Shown here one piece after another: positions 37,611 through 48,091 of a stretch of DNA of 64,000 nucleotides. The stretch is from assembly GCA_037893225.1 (NCBI GenBank), contig JAZGUH010000628.1, positions 1,263,000-1,326,999 of the forward strand, given 5' to 3'. The translations under genes and the position numbers were made by a program. The DNA is from Hippasteria phrygiana. Taxonomy: Eukaryota > Echinodermata > Asteroidea > Valvatida > Goniasteridae. The notes beneath the pieces were generated by a model. That model was not told where the DNA came from. It made no database searches and saw only the letters and a program-made list of their open reading frames with translations. The stretch's first letter is position 1. Each line of letters starts with the position of its first letter.

Positions 37611-38015
37611 ATTTATGAAATAATTTTGTGGCGATCAATAGGCAAAAATTAAAAGTTATAAAATAAAACTATTTTTGAGGGTTAAATGGACTTTCTGATG
37701 GACTTAAAGCATGGGCAATCATGGGGGGCAATCATGGGGGAAACCCCCCCCCCCAATATTTTGGGAGTTGACGGCTATGGCAGTGTGTCCCCCCCAAAAA
37801 ACAAAAAGATTCTCCTTTGTCATATACACTTTATTTTCCCTTTTTATTTGAAATTTAGACAGCTGGCTAACAACTGTTTTGGTATCACTAACGTACAAAG
37901 CAACAATGGGTACAATCTTTACAGAATATTAGTCAAAATATGATTGTGTAAGCCAAAAAAAAGGAATGTCACCTCCTACTATAGTAACAATTGTAGACTT
38001 ATACTGCATTCAAAA
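37611..38015 (+). repeat. Direct repeat A1 with GGGGG/CCCCC core
   Basis: Shares ATTTATGAAATAATTTTG, then GGCGATCAATAGGCA, a G/C-run segment and TTTATTTGAAATTTAGACAG with 38535-38855. The two copies flank about 520 bp. Confidence 0.75.
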
Positions 38016-38043
38016 AGGTTTAACAAGTGTACAATTAAAAAAA

Positions 38044-38139
38044 TAGCTGGCATGTGTGTTCCCTACAAGTTTGTTTCTTGTACTCTGTCATTTGCCTTTG
38101 AGAAAGAACTTGCTTAAGTTCGAAACGTCAGGCCAGCTA
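38044..38139 (+). other. Self-complementary element with GAAAC core (ribozyme-like relic?)
   Basis: Outer 8-bp arms TAGCTGGC (38044-38051) and GCCAGCTA (38132-38139). Inside, a GAACT/AGTTC stem (38106-38110 and 38117-38121) is followed directly by GAAACGTC. Penelope-like elements carry hammerhead-type motifs in which a stem is followed by GAAAC. Here the upstream CTGATGA box is not intact, so this is at best a decayed relic. Confidence 0.25.
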
Positions 38140-38534
38140 ATTTTTGTATTTGTATATTTCAGGTCCATTCAGTCAGTCAGCAGTTTTATTCATTTTCAAG
38201 TGTACAATTAAGAAAAGATCTTATATAATATACATGTAACTCGTAAGATCTTACGGGAGAGGACTTGAGCGAGGACTCAGACGACTTAGGCAGCTCTGTA
38301 ATGGGCGAAGACTTGGACGACTTGGGTAGCTCTGCATATGCAATGGATGAGGATGACTCCAAATGGTGCGGGCAAACACAGTTCGATGCTAACGAGCTTG
38401 AACACGGGGCGAATTCACCTCCAACAAACAGCCGCAAAGAGACGAAACAGCGGGGGACGACATTGGCTCCCGACGCAAAAATATGGGGATATGAGCCCCA
38501 AATACTGAACCGTAGGCCTATTACACAGATAACA

Positions 38535-38855
38535 ATTTATGAAATAATTTTGTGGCGATCAATAGGCACAAATTTAAAGTTAAAAATGGACTTAAAGCAC
38601 GGGCAATCCGGGGGGGGGGGGGACACGTCCCCCTCCCCCAATATTTTCCCCTTTGTCATATACATTTTATTTTCCCTTTTTATTTGAAATTTAGACAGCT
38701 AACTGGCTAATAAACAACTGTTTTGTTATCACTAACATACAAGCAACAATGGGGACAATCTTTACAGAATATTAGTCAAAATAAGATTGTGTAAGCCAAA
38801 AAAGGGAATGTCACCTCCTACTATAGTAACAATTGTAGACGTACCGCATACAAAC
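38535..38855 (+). repeat. Direct repeat A2 with GGGGG/CCCCC core
   Basis: Second copy of the repeat at 37611 in the same orientation. It lacks about 80 bp of the G/C-run segment. Confidence 0.75.
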
Positions 38856-39659
38856 AGCTTGTGATCAGCGTGACGACATGGTTCAACCATTCCTTCCTCT
38901 ATGGTTCAACATGTTGCTTATAATATCTTGTACGTGTGATCGATCATGTCCAAAGACTTGTCCATCCATCCAGCAATCACCAGTGTATTTTTTACATGTC
39001 ATGTACAGGTTGAGTGTGTACATGAGCAGTGAATTATGTCCACAGGCGTACATGTAAATGCCATGCAAATATCCACGATTTTGACCCAGTTTTATACAAT
39101 TTCTGCCATCAAGCCCATACTGCACTGCTAGCTGCACTGACATTCAACTGACTGTAGTGCAGATTTCAAATTTCCCACACTGACCGTTTATCTCTGGTGT
39201 GCAAGCAGCAAGGTCACCTTGTCATGTGACTTGAGTCTAAGTAACATGATACTCTTGATGATGTAACAGTACATGTAGGCTTTGGTCTGTACAGGGTCTG
39301 TGTACACATCAACTTCCTGTTTGGCTTAGTAAACTGTTGGGCTAGCTGTGTGGTGTACTTACATGTATCATGGAGGAAGGAATTTCCTCCATGCATGTAT
39401 GTGCTGTTGCATATATTCAGTGTTGCATGGTGTACACCCAGAGAGGTACATATTATGTACCAAACCTGCACCGAATTATGATGTGGTGTACAGACACCAC
39501 AGTTCGGTAAGGGAAAACAAATGAATACTTTGAAAATGCTTATAATCGCTTCTTTAAAAATCATAGTCCTCAGCCTTGATCTTGTTAGTAAATTTGATTG
39601 AAAAAAAAAGATTTGTTAAAGTATTATATAGTTATACTCATCTTTAATTTCTACCGAAA
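38856..39659. other. Unassigned DNA; no gene seen
   Basis: Contains TACATGTA words and a CATGGAGGAA/TTCCTCCATG hairpin near 39369-39394. Frames up to 116 codons on the minus strand have no recognisable domain. Confidence 0.4.
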
Positions 39660-40080
39660 AATAAAATCATATGGAGTGTTCCTATAGAAATTAGGGGCAT
39701 ATTGTGGGTTACTTTAAATATGTACATACTTTCTACAAACAAATTAATGTGTCTATAATTTCTATAGAAACATAGAATTCTATAGAAGACTGACAGGAAT
39801 TTGTTTAATCAGTGCTCTATAGAAATCTATAGATTTTTAAAAAAATCTCTATAGACAGTCTTCTTATTGAAGTATTCTATACAATTCTATGTTTCTATAG
39901 AAATTAGAAACATATTGTGGTTTACTATATAAATGTACATACTTTCAACAAACAAATTGATATGTCTAATTTCTATAGAAACCATTCTATAGAACTGGAA
40001 GATTTGTTCTATAGAAATTTATATATTTTTTTAAAATCTAAAGGAGAATTCCAGTCTCTATAATATTTTATCTGGTCTAA
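39660..40080. repeat. TTCTATAGAA-rich region, second block
   Basis: Two diverged copies of a ~210-bp stretch (from about 39676 and 39890) with TTTCTATAGAAATTAG, ACATATTGTGG and ACAAACAAATT, interspersed with TTCTATAGAA palindromes like those at 36158. The two blocks could be the ends of one element of about 3.9 kb. Confidence 0.7.
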
Positions 40081-40145
40081 AAGAACATATACTAACATAC
40101 AGATTGCACAAGGAGTTGGCTTTTCTTGGTTATGGAGAACGACAC

Positions 40146-40198
40146 ACGCGCCCTTTATAGTCACGATTTCTTGCCATTCAGCAGTACAAAGGGCGCGT
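40146..40198. promoter_or_regulatory. GC-rich inverted repeat upstream of the ballast-domain gene
   Basis: Perfect 11-bp arms ACGCGCCCTTT (40146-40156) and AAAGGGCGCGT (40188-40198), about 280 bp before the start codon at 40479 in an otherwise AT-rich region. This may be a promoter element or a transposon terminus; the sequence alone does not decide. Confidence 0.35.
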
Positions 40199-40478
40199 CC
40201 ATATTGTTCGAAATTCCCGCGACATCCGGGAACTTATGACGTAGTGCCCGCACCTCAATGAAAACACTTGGTAGGTTTGGTGAGTGTTACAAGCTGTATG
40301 CAGTGGTATCACGCCTTGACGCCGGCGACTGCATGAATACGTATGTTGTATAAGGCGCCCGACTATTGCGTGTACGCGTTCCTTTCGAAAGCTGATGTTT
40401 ACTTCGACTTGATGTGCTGTAATTTATCGTAGTTTTTCGTATTTTCCGAGAAGAGCACCAAGTCTGTTTCTGGTAATT

Positions 40479-41514
40479 ATGGCTTCAGGTCCATCCCCGT
40501 ATGATTTTGAGCCTACTTTTACCCAAGAGGAACTTCAAAACCGAAATACTGGGAGTAACGAAATGGAAGTAGACGTCGACAATGTGCAACTTCCTGGTTC
40601 GAGCGGACCGACAAATCGCCGTGAACATACAAACTGGTGCAGTTGCGGCAACTGCCAAATAATGCCTTTGGAAAAAGAATGCCTCTGTTGCCATGAAATT
40701 GAGAAACTCAAGTGGCTGATGGAGGATACAATATGTATCACATCCCATGCTGACTTTCTGGATGTCTGTACCAATAGAGCGGTTCTCCGGGCAGCCCACA
40801 TCATGAGGAGAGATGTTCGTGGCCACGACCGTCAAGGCTTACGTGATTTGAGCAACCGGTAATACTGCATTGCATTTTATTATTCCATTAAATCGAAATT
40901 ATTTACATGTATGTTTTGATACATACACATAGGTAAATGTAGAGAATAATGCCAACAAATGAAAATGTGGCTCATGTAATGAAATTCCCTTTCACTGGTA
41001 TAGCCTAGGCTCAATGTGTATTTTTGCTTTGGTAATTACAAGAACAGTACTGACTACGTACTGTCAGTATAGTCCACATGGTGAGAATTTCCCTAAACTT
41101 GTACAAAATTAATGTTGGCTGGATAATGATTCTTCGGAATTTGTCTAAAAGCCTGCAGTTTACATGTAAACATAACTTGCTTCAACTGTCATCCTTTATT
41201 TACATGTACATGTGTACATGTACATAACTTGTTTTTCATGTTACAACCCTTCATGGTAGGCCTACTATTATGTTGAGTTTGCTTTTCCCTCCCCTCTATT
41301 TCTTTTGCACAGATCTTTGCGGTACTCTGCATATCGGATGTTTGTAAGCTGGTCGCATGGACATCTTGGAAAGGGAATCAGACGTGTTATCCCTGCATGC
41401 GCTGTAACTGCAATCCGCCGTGCATATCCAGAAGTCGACGGGATATACATCGGTTTCCGTGCAGGTGATGACGATGAACTGCTGGAGGATAGTGAAGTTT
41501 ATGCTAGTGCATAG
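40479..41514 (+). CDS. Stand-alone P2X7 C-terminal 'ballast' domain protein
   Basis: Two exons, 40479-40858 and 41313-41514, joined across a GTAATA...TTGCACAG intron; 193 residues. After an acidic, disordered N-terminus, residues 53-127 hold W53-C-S-C-G-N-C59, then C68, C70, C71, a CITSH box and C97. Exon 2 supplies YSAYRMFVSW, VIPACAV, IRRAYPE and YIGF. This order of cysteines and the CAVTAIRRAYP-type block match the cytoplasmic ballast domain of the P2X7 receptor, a zinc- and guanine-nucleotide-binding fold in the vertebrate protein. No P2X transmembrane or extracellular part is present. The gene converges on the THAP transposase-like gene. Its role here is unknown; candidates are a host protein or an accessory protein of a mobile element. 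Confidence 0.85.
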
Positions 41515-41751
41515 ACCAGTCTGGATATTCCACCCCCCCCCAAAAAAAAAATCAATCAACAAGGCCAATGGAAATTGATTTTTAGTTTCTCATTAGCAAA
41601 AATACTGAAAGTGAATCCTATTTAACAGTATATTGAATTATATAACTAGGCCTCTGCACTGCAACCATGTGTGCTGTCATTTTGAATTTCCTATCATAAG
41701 ACATGCATGTGCTTGAAATAAACACGCATTTTGACTAGTACAAAAAAAAGG

Positions 41752-41960
41752 CAAATTAAAAAGAAAAACAGTTGATCGTCCCAACCCACATACTTTTTTA
41801 AAGCTGCCTCCCTTTTTTCCCTCCAAAAAAAGTAGATTTTTCATGTATTTTCCTTTTATGAAATACATAGAACACTGTTTAACATGGATATTTTGACTCC
41901 ACTTTGATGTACTACAATAGCTAATAAGCAGCTTGCGTTTATTTTGGGAATGAAAAAACC
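41752..41960 (+). repeat. Direct repeat B1
   Basis: Shares CAGTTGA(T/C)(C/T)GTCCCAACC, TTTTTCATGTATTTT and GGATATTTTGACTC words in order with 42828-43080. Confidence 0.6.
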
Positions 41961-42827
41961 CGGATAATTAATATTTTCCTTTGTCAGTCTTTTGGGACTG
42001 GTTGACGACAAACTTATACCGTTTTAATACAATACATGTACTCGCAATAAATGTCACCCGATGCAATTTGTAGAATATATTTTACCATAACTTTTATTTC
42101 ATTGATCCTTTACTCTTCGATGCACTAACTGTATAAACATCACAAAACGGGCCAAAGATTTGTAAGTACACTGCATAAATTTCATAAACTTTCTATATGT
42201 ACATGCTCATTAAGAAACTGCAATTTGTACGGATACAAAATAAACCTGTTTACTTTGTTAAATGTAAATGTAATTTAGTTTTATTGAAAGAGAAAGTCAG
42301 GTTTGACTAAATTACCTTTCAAAACAGCAACCAACACGTAATAAATATTGAAGGTAGCCGTTTGAAGACTAACTTCAATACATCTGGTAAATTACACTAG
42401 CTGTGAAAGCTAATTCATGTCGTTAGTCATTAAAATGAAACCTTCAATATTTTTCAGTTTCTTGCTGTTCAACACAATACATAATAAATTGCATCTGATC
42501 TGGCACTCAATCCTTTTTATTAATGTCAAAGTTTTTGTTTTTTGAGTACATGCCTTACACAAGCTGTAAATGAATTATGTTATAAAACACTGAGCATCCT
42601 ACATGTATGCCATGTCTACTTTACTGAATTAAAGCCCACCCATTTTATATGAAATAAAATGAATACAAGTCCTTACACTTAAAACAATTTTGATCTGGTT
42701 TTTATCAATTTGATGTACCGGTACATACATGTTTGTAGAGTGCAGTGACTAAAACTGCATTTTTCTCAATACATATACAGGCTACAGCAAGAGTGATTTA
42801 CCTGCATGGTATGGGCGTAAATAGGCT

Positions 42828-43080
42828 AATTAAAAAACACCAGTTGACTGTCCCAACCTACATCCTTTCTTTTTGTAATTTTTGACAACCCCCCCGAAGA
42901 AAAAAAACCCTGGATTTTTCATGTATTTTACTTAAAAAGAACATGCGTGGATATTTTGACTCAACTTAAAAGATGAATAGCTAATAAAAAGCTGGCGGTC
43001 ATTTTGAACTGAAAATTTGGCAGCCATCTTGGGAAAACAATAAAAAGGCCTGCATTGTACTCTTTTTGAAAACCCGGACG
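42828..43080 (+). repeat. Direct repeat B2
   Basis: Diverged second copy of 41752-41960, just downstream of the stop codon of the THAP transposase-like gene. Confidence 0.6.
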
Positions 43081-43171
43081 ATCAACTTGTTTTTTTAACT
43101 TAGCCTTAGTTGGTTTTCCAGTTAATCTGAAAACCCTTTTCATAACCACGTACACTCGTATACATGACAGT

Positions 43172-46100
43172 CTATTTCTTCAGAAACCTGCTTTTATCAG
43201 CATTTGCAATCAGAACATCTTTGGATGGCCTGGGGATTGGAGCAATGTTTGCAGGTAATTCTGGCAGAGTTGGTTTAGTTAGGTGGATTTCACCTTGCTT
43301 TGCTTTGAGTACATCAACCATAATGTCACATATGTAATCATAAGACTTTCCCTCCATTATCTTTTTGGAGACCCACATTTTGGTCAGTTTTGAGTACACA
43401 TGACGATACCGCTTGACAATGACTTTGGTCCCATCAGGGTTACTTTGTGTGCAAGTTGCCTCCTGCCGATCCAAGTTATTGTTGTGATCCAAAACTGCCA
43501 ATTGCAACCTGGCAAGCATTTGAGCATAGTCAAACTCTTGCCTTTTGGGACAGTACTTAAGAAGAAGGCTGTGAAATACTTCCAACTGACCTGTGTGACA
43601 AGCCTTGGTCAAACGGGGGAAGTCCTTCACAAGCCTCTTATTAAACAGTACCTCCCGAAGGGCAATGTGTGGGGGAGAACCAGCAGTTAACCACTTTTTT
43701 GATCTTGCCTCTTCTGCAGATAGAGGAGTGTGGTCACATTGGTTTACTAGATCTCCATCCCACTGGTGAATGTTAACAATGTGATGTATTACAGACTGGA
43801 TTTTTTCTGTAAGGAGTGCTGGATTTTCTTGGCAGTTTTGGCATGCATGCCAGATTTGGTTCGAGATGGCTTTGATCCAGTCAAAGAGCGGTTCATTTTC
43901 TTTCCTTTTGGCTTTTGCTGCGAGCTTCTTTTTTATGGATTTGGTTACGTGCCAGACATCGTATTGGTGAATTATGTTTTTATAATTTTCTCTGACCAGT
44001 TTGACAATTCCAGTATGTCTGTCAGTTGCCAGTTGTGACACAGTTATGTCTTTGGACTTTAGGAGATCAATTGTCCGAATACAACCAGCCTTTTCCATTG
44101 CATTGGCATTTTTCACCTCACTTACCTGGACCAAAGCCATTGCCAGTATTTCATTTGTGCTACTATGCATGAGAGTATAACTACCATATTTTGCATTGTA
44201 CCCTGGTGAGTCACACCTTCCATCTCCAGAAACCATGACTGACTGACCTTTGTATGCGTGATGGAGGTCATTCATGTGACGTACATAGGCTGTATTAACA
44301 GCTGGCACAAGTATATTTCTTTGGATATCATAATACGTCGTTTTCCCAAAGAACTGCAAGCCAAACAAGTTTGCAAAGTGAGAAATGTGGCCATAGGTGT
44401 TTCCACTACACAGTATAGAGGCTGCCCCAAGGAGGTTACCTACTGGTGCCTGGCCAATTGTGGGTTGGGATGTCCATTTCATAATTTCGTGGCCACTTGT
44501 GCAAGTAATGATAGCTCTGACCATTGACCCAACGTATGATTTCTGCACAGAATCAACAGCCCCTATACAGAATGGGCATTTCAAAGCATACAAAATCTTA
44601 TCAAGCATTCCATCAAAGACTATGTACTTTTTCTCTGTGCACAATTTCAGCTCTTCTTCAATCTCATCAACACTTGTCTCTGATGAGGATTCTGATGATT
44701 TGAAATACTCGGATGATGATTTGTTCGCATCTTCACAATCACAGGCATTATGAAAATCAGCATCATCAAAGTCAGTGTCGGAATACATGTCAGTGTCAGA
44801 ATACATGTACATGTCATCACTGTCAGAGTCAAGGTCAGAGCTACCATCCAAATCTGTTGCATTTGAATTTACAGGGAGATCGACAGGGTTGTCAATATGT
44901 AGTGGTGCCGATTTACTGTTCATAGATTCAATTTGAGAAATACAATATGAATGGTCAGCAAGTGCTCTTTCCTTTGACACGGCCCTTGTACGCCCTAGTG
45001 TTTGCGTACTTCCTTCAGCAGTGGGTTCCGACGATACATGTAAATCTTCTGTTTGGGTTTCCTTACTGCACATGGCGGTGAAACTGACGTATGTCTGGAC
45101 TGACGCTTCCTGCGAATGCTTCAGTTTTGTGTCCTGCAGATAAATACAGAAACGAAACAAATAGAAATTATGAATTTAGCCTCTCAATGTTGATGCCCAA
45201 GTACATGTACATGTATTCACCACAGAAATAAATACATGTACATGCATTCACAGTTGAACTTGTTTCCACCCCCACCCCCCCCCCCCCCAATATAATGTTT
45301 TTTTAATTCATTTGCTAAGATGTAAAATCAATTACATGTACCTCATCCCATTTTCTAGTTTGAAGCATGTCCATGAAGAAAACATGTTATGCTACAGGGA
45401 TGTACATTTGATTTCTTTAATCCTAAACCTCTAGAGTGATTTACGAGGAACCGTCCTATTTTTACAAATGCCAACACCATACTGTAAACACCACAGCCAA
45501 ACTTTTGGACATGTGGTGGTATGCATAACCCCATGTAAAGCATAATCAGTTTACTATACTGCAGTACCCATCCTAACGGTTCCCAACAAAACATGCAATT
45601 GGATTTTGATGGGTTGGGGTGGTTAGGGTTAATGCCAAGCACCAAACGAATCGATAAGCTGGCAAGAAATTACATATATTGGCATCTTTCATACCTTTTT
45701 GTACCGTACCCTTCTTCTCTTCCGTCTGGATGGGCGAGGCTTTTGTGCATGGGGGAGTGTACCCTCCGAGTCCGACAACTGCATTGGAAAGAAACAAAAT
45801 TAAATAAGACTAAAACAGGAATTTTCAAACTGTTGTACACTTACATGTACATGTATTGGCTTAGGAAGTGCATATTGTCGCCTCAGTACTACATGTACAT
45901 GTATAACTAAGGCCGAGTACAAAAAAAACCTGTTTCACATCCGGGTTTTAAAAAAAAGGAGGAAGAGGGGCTTTTTATTTTATTTTCAAAATGGATTTCA
46001 TTTTAAAAAAAATCTGGCAACGGTTGGGGTTTCCCTGTCCAAAGACGCATTAAAAATGAAAGTAACAATATAGACTCTCACAAAGACGTGTTTAAAAAAT

Positions 46101-47582
46101 GCACGGTCGACTACGTGATGTGGAAACGTCCGACTCACTAGTATTTCTTTTCCGATTGACTGGTTGAAATTTTTTTATACATAATTTTTCTGTGGTAAAA
46201 AAAAAGCTTTTAAGATCGTTTGGATGATGAAATGAAATAGGGACCTTACAGTCCTGAACTAATATCATTCTATGCAACATGAATCGTAGAATTTCAAATG
46301 CTACTTACATTGATGCTCGAATTATCAGGGTGATCCACATCACCTGCATATGAAGTAGATGGCTGCTCCTGTATGGCCTGCACTTCAGCTTCTACTGAGA
46401 CTGGGATGGATGGACCAGATTCTGAAGTACCAGTTCGCAGTAGTGTGTCAACAATCTGAAACCAAGTACATAAAAAAGCGACACTATAAATTCACATGTT
46501 ATTGGGTCATGCTCTTCCTCATATTTTTATCATTTATTTTAGCCTTGCGTTAATTTATCTCCACCTATTTTATCTCGTACAACCCAAGAAAATTTAAGGT
46601 TTAAAAATGCTTGGAGAATTTTTTTGCTAAGAACAAATGTACTGGATCCCAGCCACAAGCAGTATATACATTGTTAGCTGGTAATCTAATTTTGCTAAGC
46701 AAAACATTTCCGTGCTATAAAAAGCATGCTTTTTGGGGGGGGGGGGGGGGGGGGGGCAGGGGGATTTGAGGTAAAGAAATGATAAGGACGGCAAAGGGGA
46801 AACATGAACATGACGAAAATAAAAATGGCGATCACCACGACGCAGAGTGAACATGCAAAAATGCATTGATTCTCAAAGCTCCAGTCTGTCACCAACAATC
46901 ATAAATCTCATTATCTACCCGACTACCGCCCAAAAAACTGTTCAAATTTTTTAATGTTGGTACAATTAAGATTGCAAATGTCGATAAAAGAACACCATTG
47001 ATTCTAATTTTGTCAACTAAAGAGGGGCCATGTTTTCATTCCTCCATCATTCATGGACTGGTACATGCTACCATGGAGGAAGAAAACAGTTTTTCTTCCT
47101 CCATGATGCTACACAATCGCCATTGATTGTTTCGCCGTAGGGATCTCGCCGCGCCGTGGGGATCCCGCCATGTTCGCGGCCGGCCCTGCTAACGTTAGTA
47201 ATAATTATAAGGATAAAAATCTTACATCTCTCTTCTTGGCAAAATCAAGTCTCCTCTCTGTGGACTCTCGACGCTTCACCTTAGGTCGGAAAGAAAATAT
47301 GGTAGGCACTGCATCATCTCGAAGTTTCTTGGACCTTGGTTTATACCCCAGGAGAACTGCCTGCAGATTTTCCTCGAAGCAATCTGGTTCGAAGTGGTCT
47401 TCGCAAACGACGAACACTTTATTTGGCACAAAGGTTTTGAAGTCGAACTTCGCGTTTTTTATATTGTGCAGCCATTTCTTACAAATATCTGGTCGTTTTT
47501 GGGGATTTGGAATTTGGAAGAAGCTAAGACCTTTTCGAGAATTCGGTTTATTTGAGCAACCAAAGGCTTGACAAATCGTCAT
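43172..47582 (-). CDS. THAP zinc-finger protein with transposase-like core
   Basis: Four exons, all phase 0: 47582-47226, 46455-46309, 45778-45695 and 45133-43172, with GT-AG introns; 849 residues and no stop or frameshift. Exon 1 is a THAP domain: C4, C9, C60 and H63 form the C2CH zinc site and AVPTIF lies at 91-96. A Ser/Asp-rich stretch precedes a CPFC...CTSGH putative zinc site. The core then shows DGRCDSPG (near 500), LATDRHTG (near 567), YDVWHVTKSIKKKL (near 588) and LEVFHS (near 714), an acid spacing suited to an RNase H-like nuclease. THAP domains occur in P-type and Kolobok transposases as DNA-end binders. The superfamily is not assigned, and a domesticated host gene is the alternative. 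Confidence 0.8.
46735..46756 (+). repeat. Poly-G tract (22 bp) in intron 1 of the THAP gene
   Basis: Uninterrupted G run; on the transcribed strand of the gene it is poly-C. It is similar in length to the C tracts in the DNase I units. Confidence 0.9.
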
Positions 47583-48091
47583 GATGTTGCATTCCGCTAC
47601 AGCACGACCGGATTTGCTTTAGTAGTCAGGTAACACAATTCGCCAGTAATACGGAATACGGACGTATGCGTCAAGGAACAACACTCCAACGTTCTCGCGT
47701 GTGTTGCATGCATACCTGGCGGAAGCTAGCCCGAGATTCAGCACGCGATTCAGCCTGCGATTCAGCCCGCGATTCAGCCCGCGATTCGCAATAGGGCCCG
47801 CGATTCGCCCGATCAGAGCAGCCGCATATAGAAAAGTAGAATCCATCCGACAAAAGGAGTTTTTTTTTTTTATGAAATCACTGGATTCAGGCAACGAATT
47901 TTCGAAAAATATCAAGAAATTACAAACCAATTTTGCTTGAATTTTCAGAATAGGTATAGGCAAAGCTGTACATATTATACTGAACGCTATTTTATGTGTA
48001 TTTTTTATGAAATAATTTGTCAATTCGCGAGGGCCCATTTCAAAAGCTTCTCTACATCAATTCCTTTCGGCTCAGCACAATAGCTTCTGTT
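47583..48091. other. Upstream region of the THAP gene, up to the array
   Basis: No gene is seen. It holds the 12-bp GCGATTCAGCCC-type repeat at 47736-47815 and an AT-rich stretch that runs into the first array monomer. Confidence 0.45.
47736..47815. repeat. 12-bp GC-rich tandem repeat (GCGATTCAGCCC)
   Basis: Four near-perfect units followed by GCGATTCGC variants, about 150-230 bp upstream of the THAP gene start codon at 47582. Predicted frames (AESRAESRAESQ) come from 12 being a multiple of 3. Confidence 0.8.

Larger units (their letters stand above)
41515..43171. other. Intergenic stretch between convergent genes; no gene seen
   Basis: AT-rich 3' regions of both neighbours, containing a ~200-bp direct repeat (41752-41960 and 42828-43080). 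No protein is recognised. Confidence 0.5.

Noticed and set aside
38265..38687. 140-codon frame with acidic EDSDDLGSS repeats
   Set aside because: The second half lies in repeat A2 and the acidic part is a short local repeat; no domain or splice support.
47619..48038. 139-codon minus-strand frame upstream of the THAP gene
   Set aside because: Much of it is the 12-bp repeat (RGLNRGLNRRLN) read in frame; no recognisable domain.
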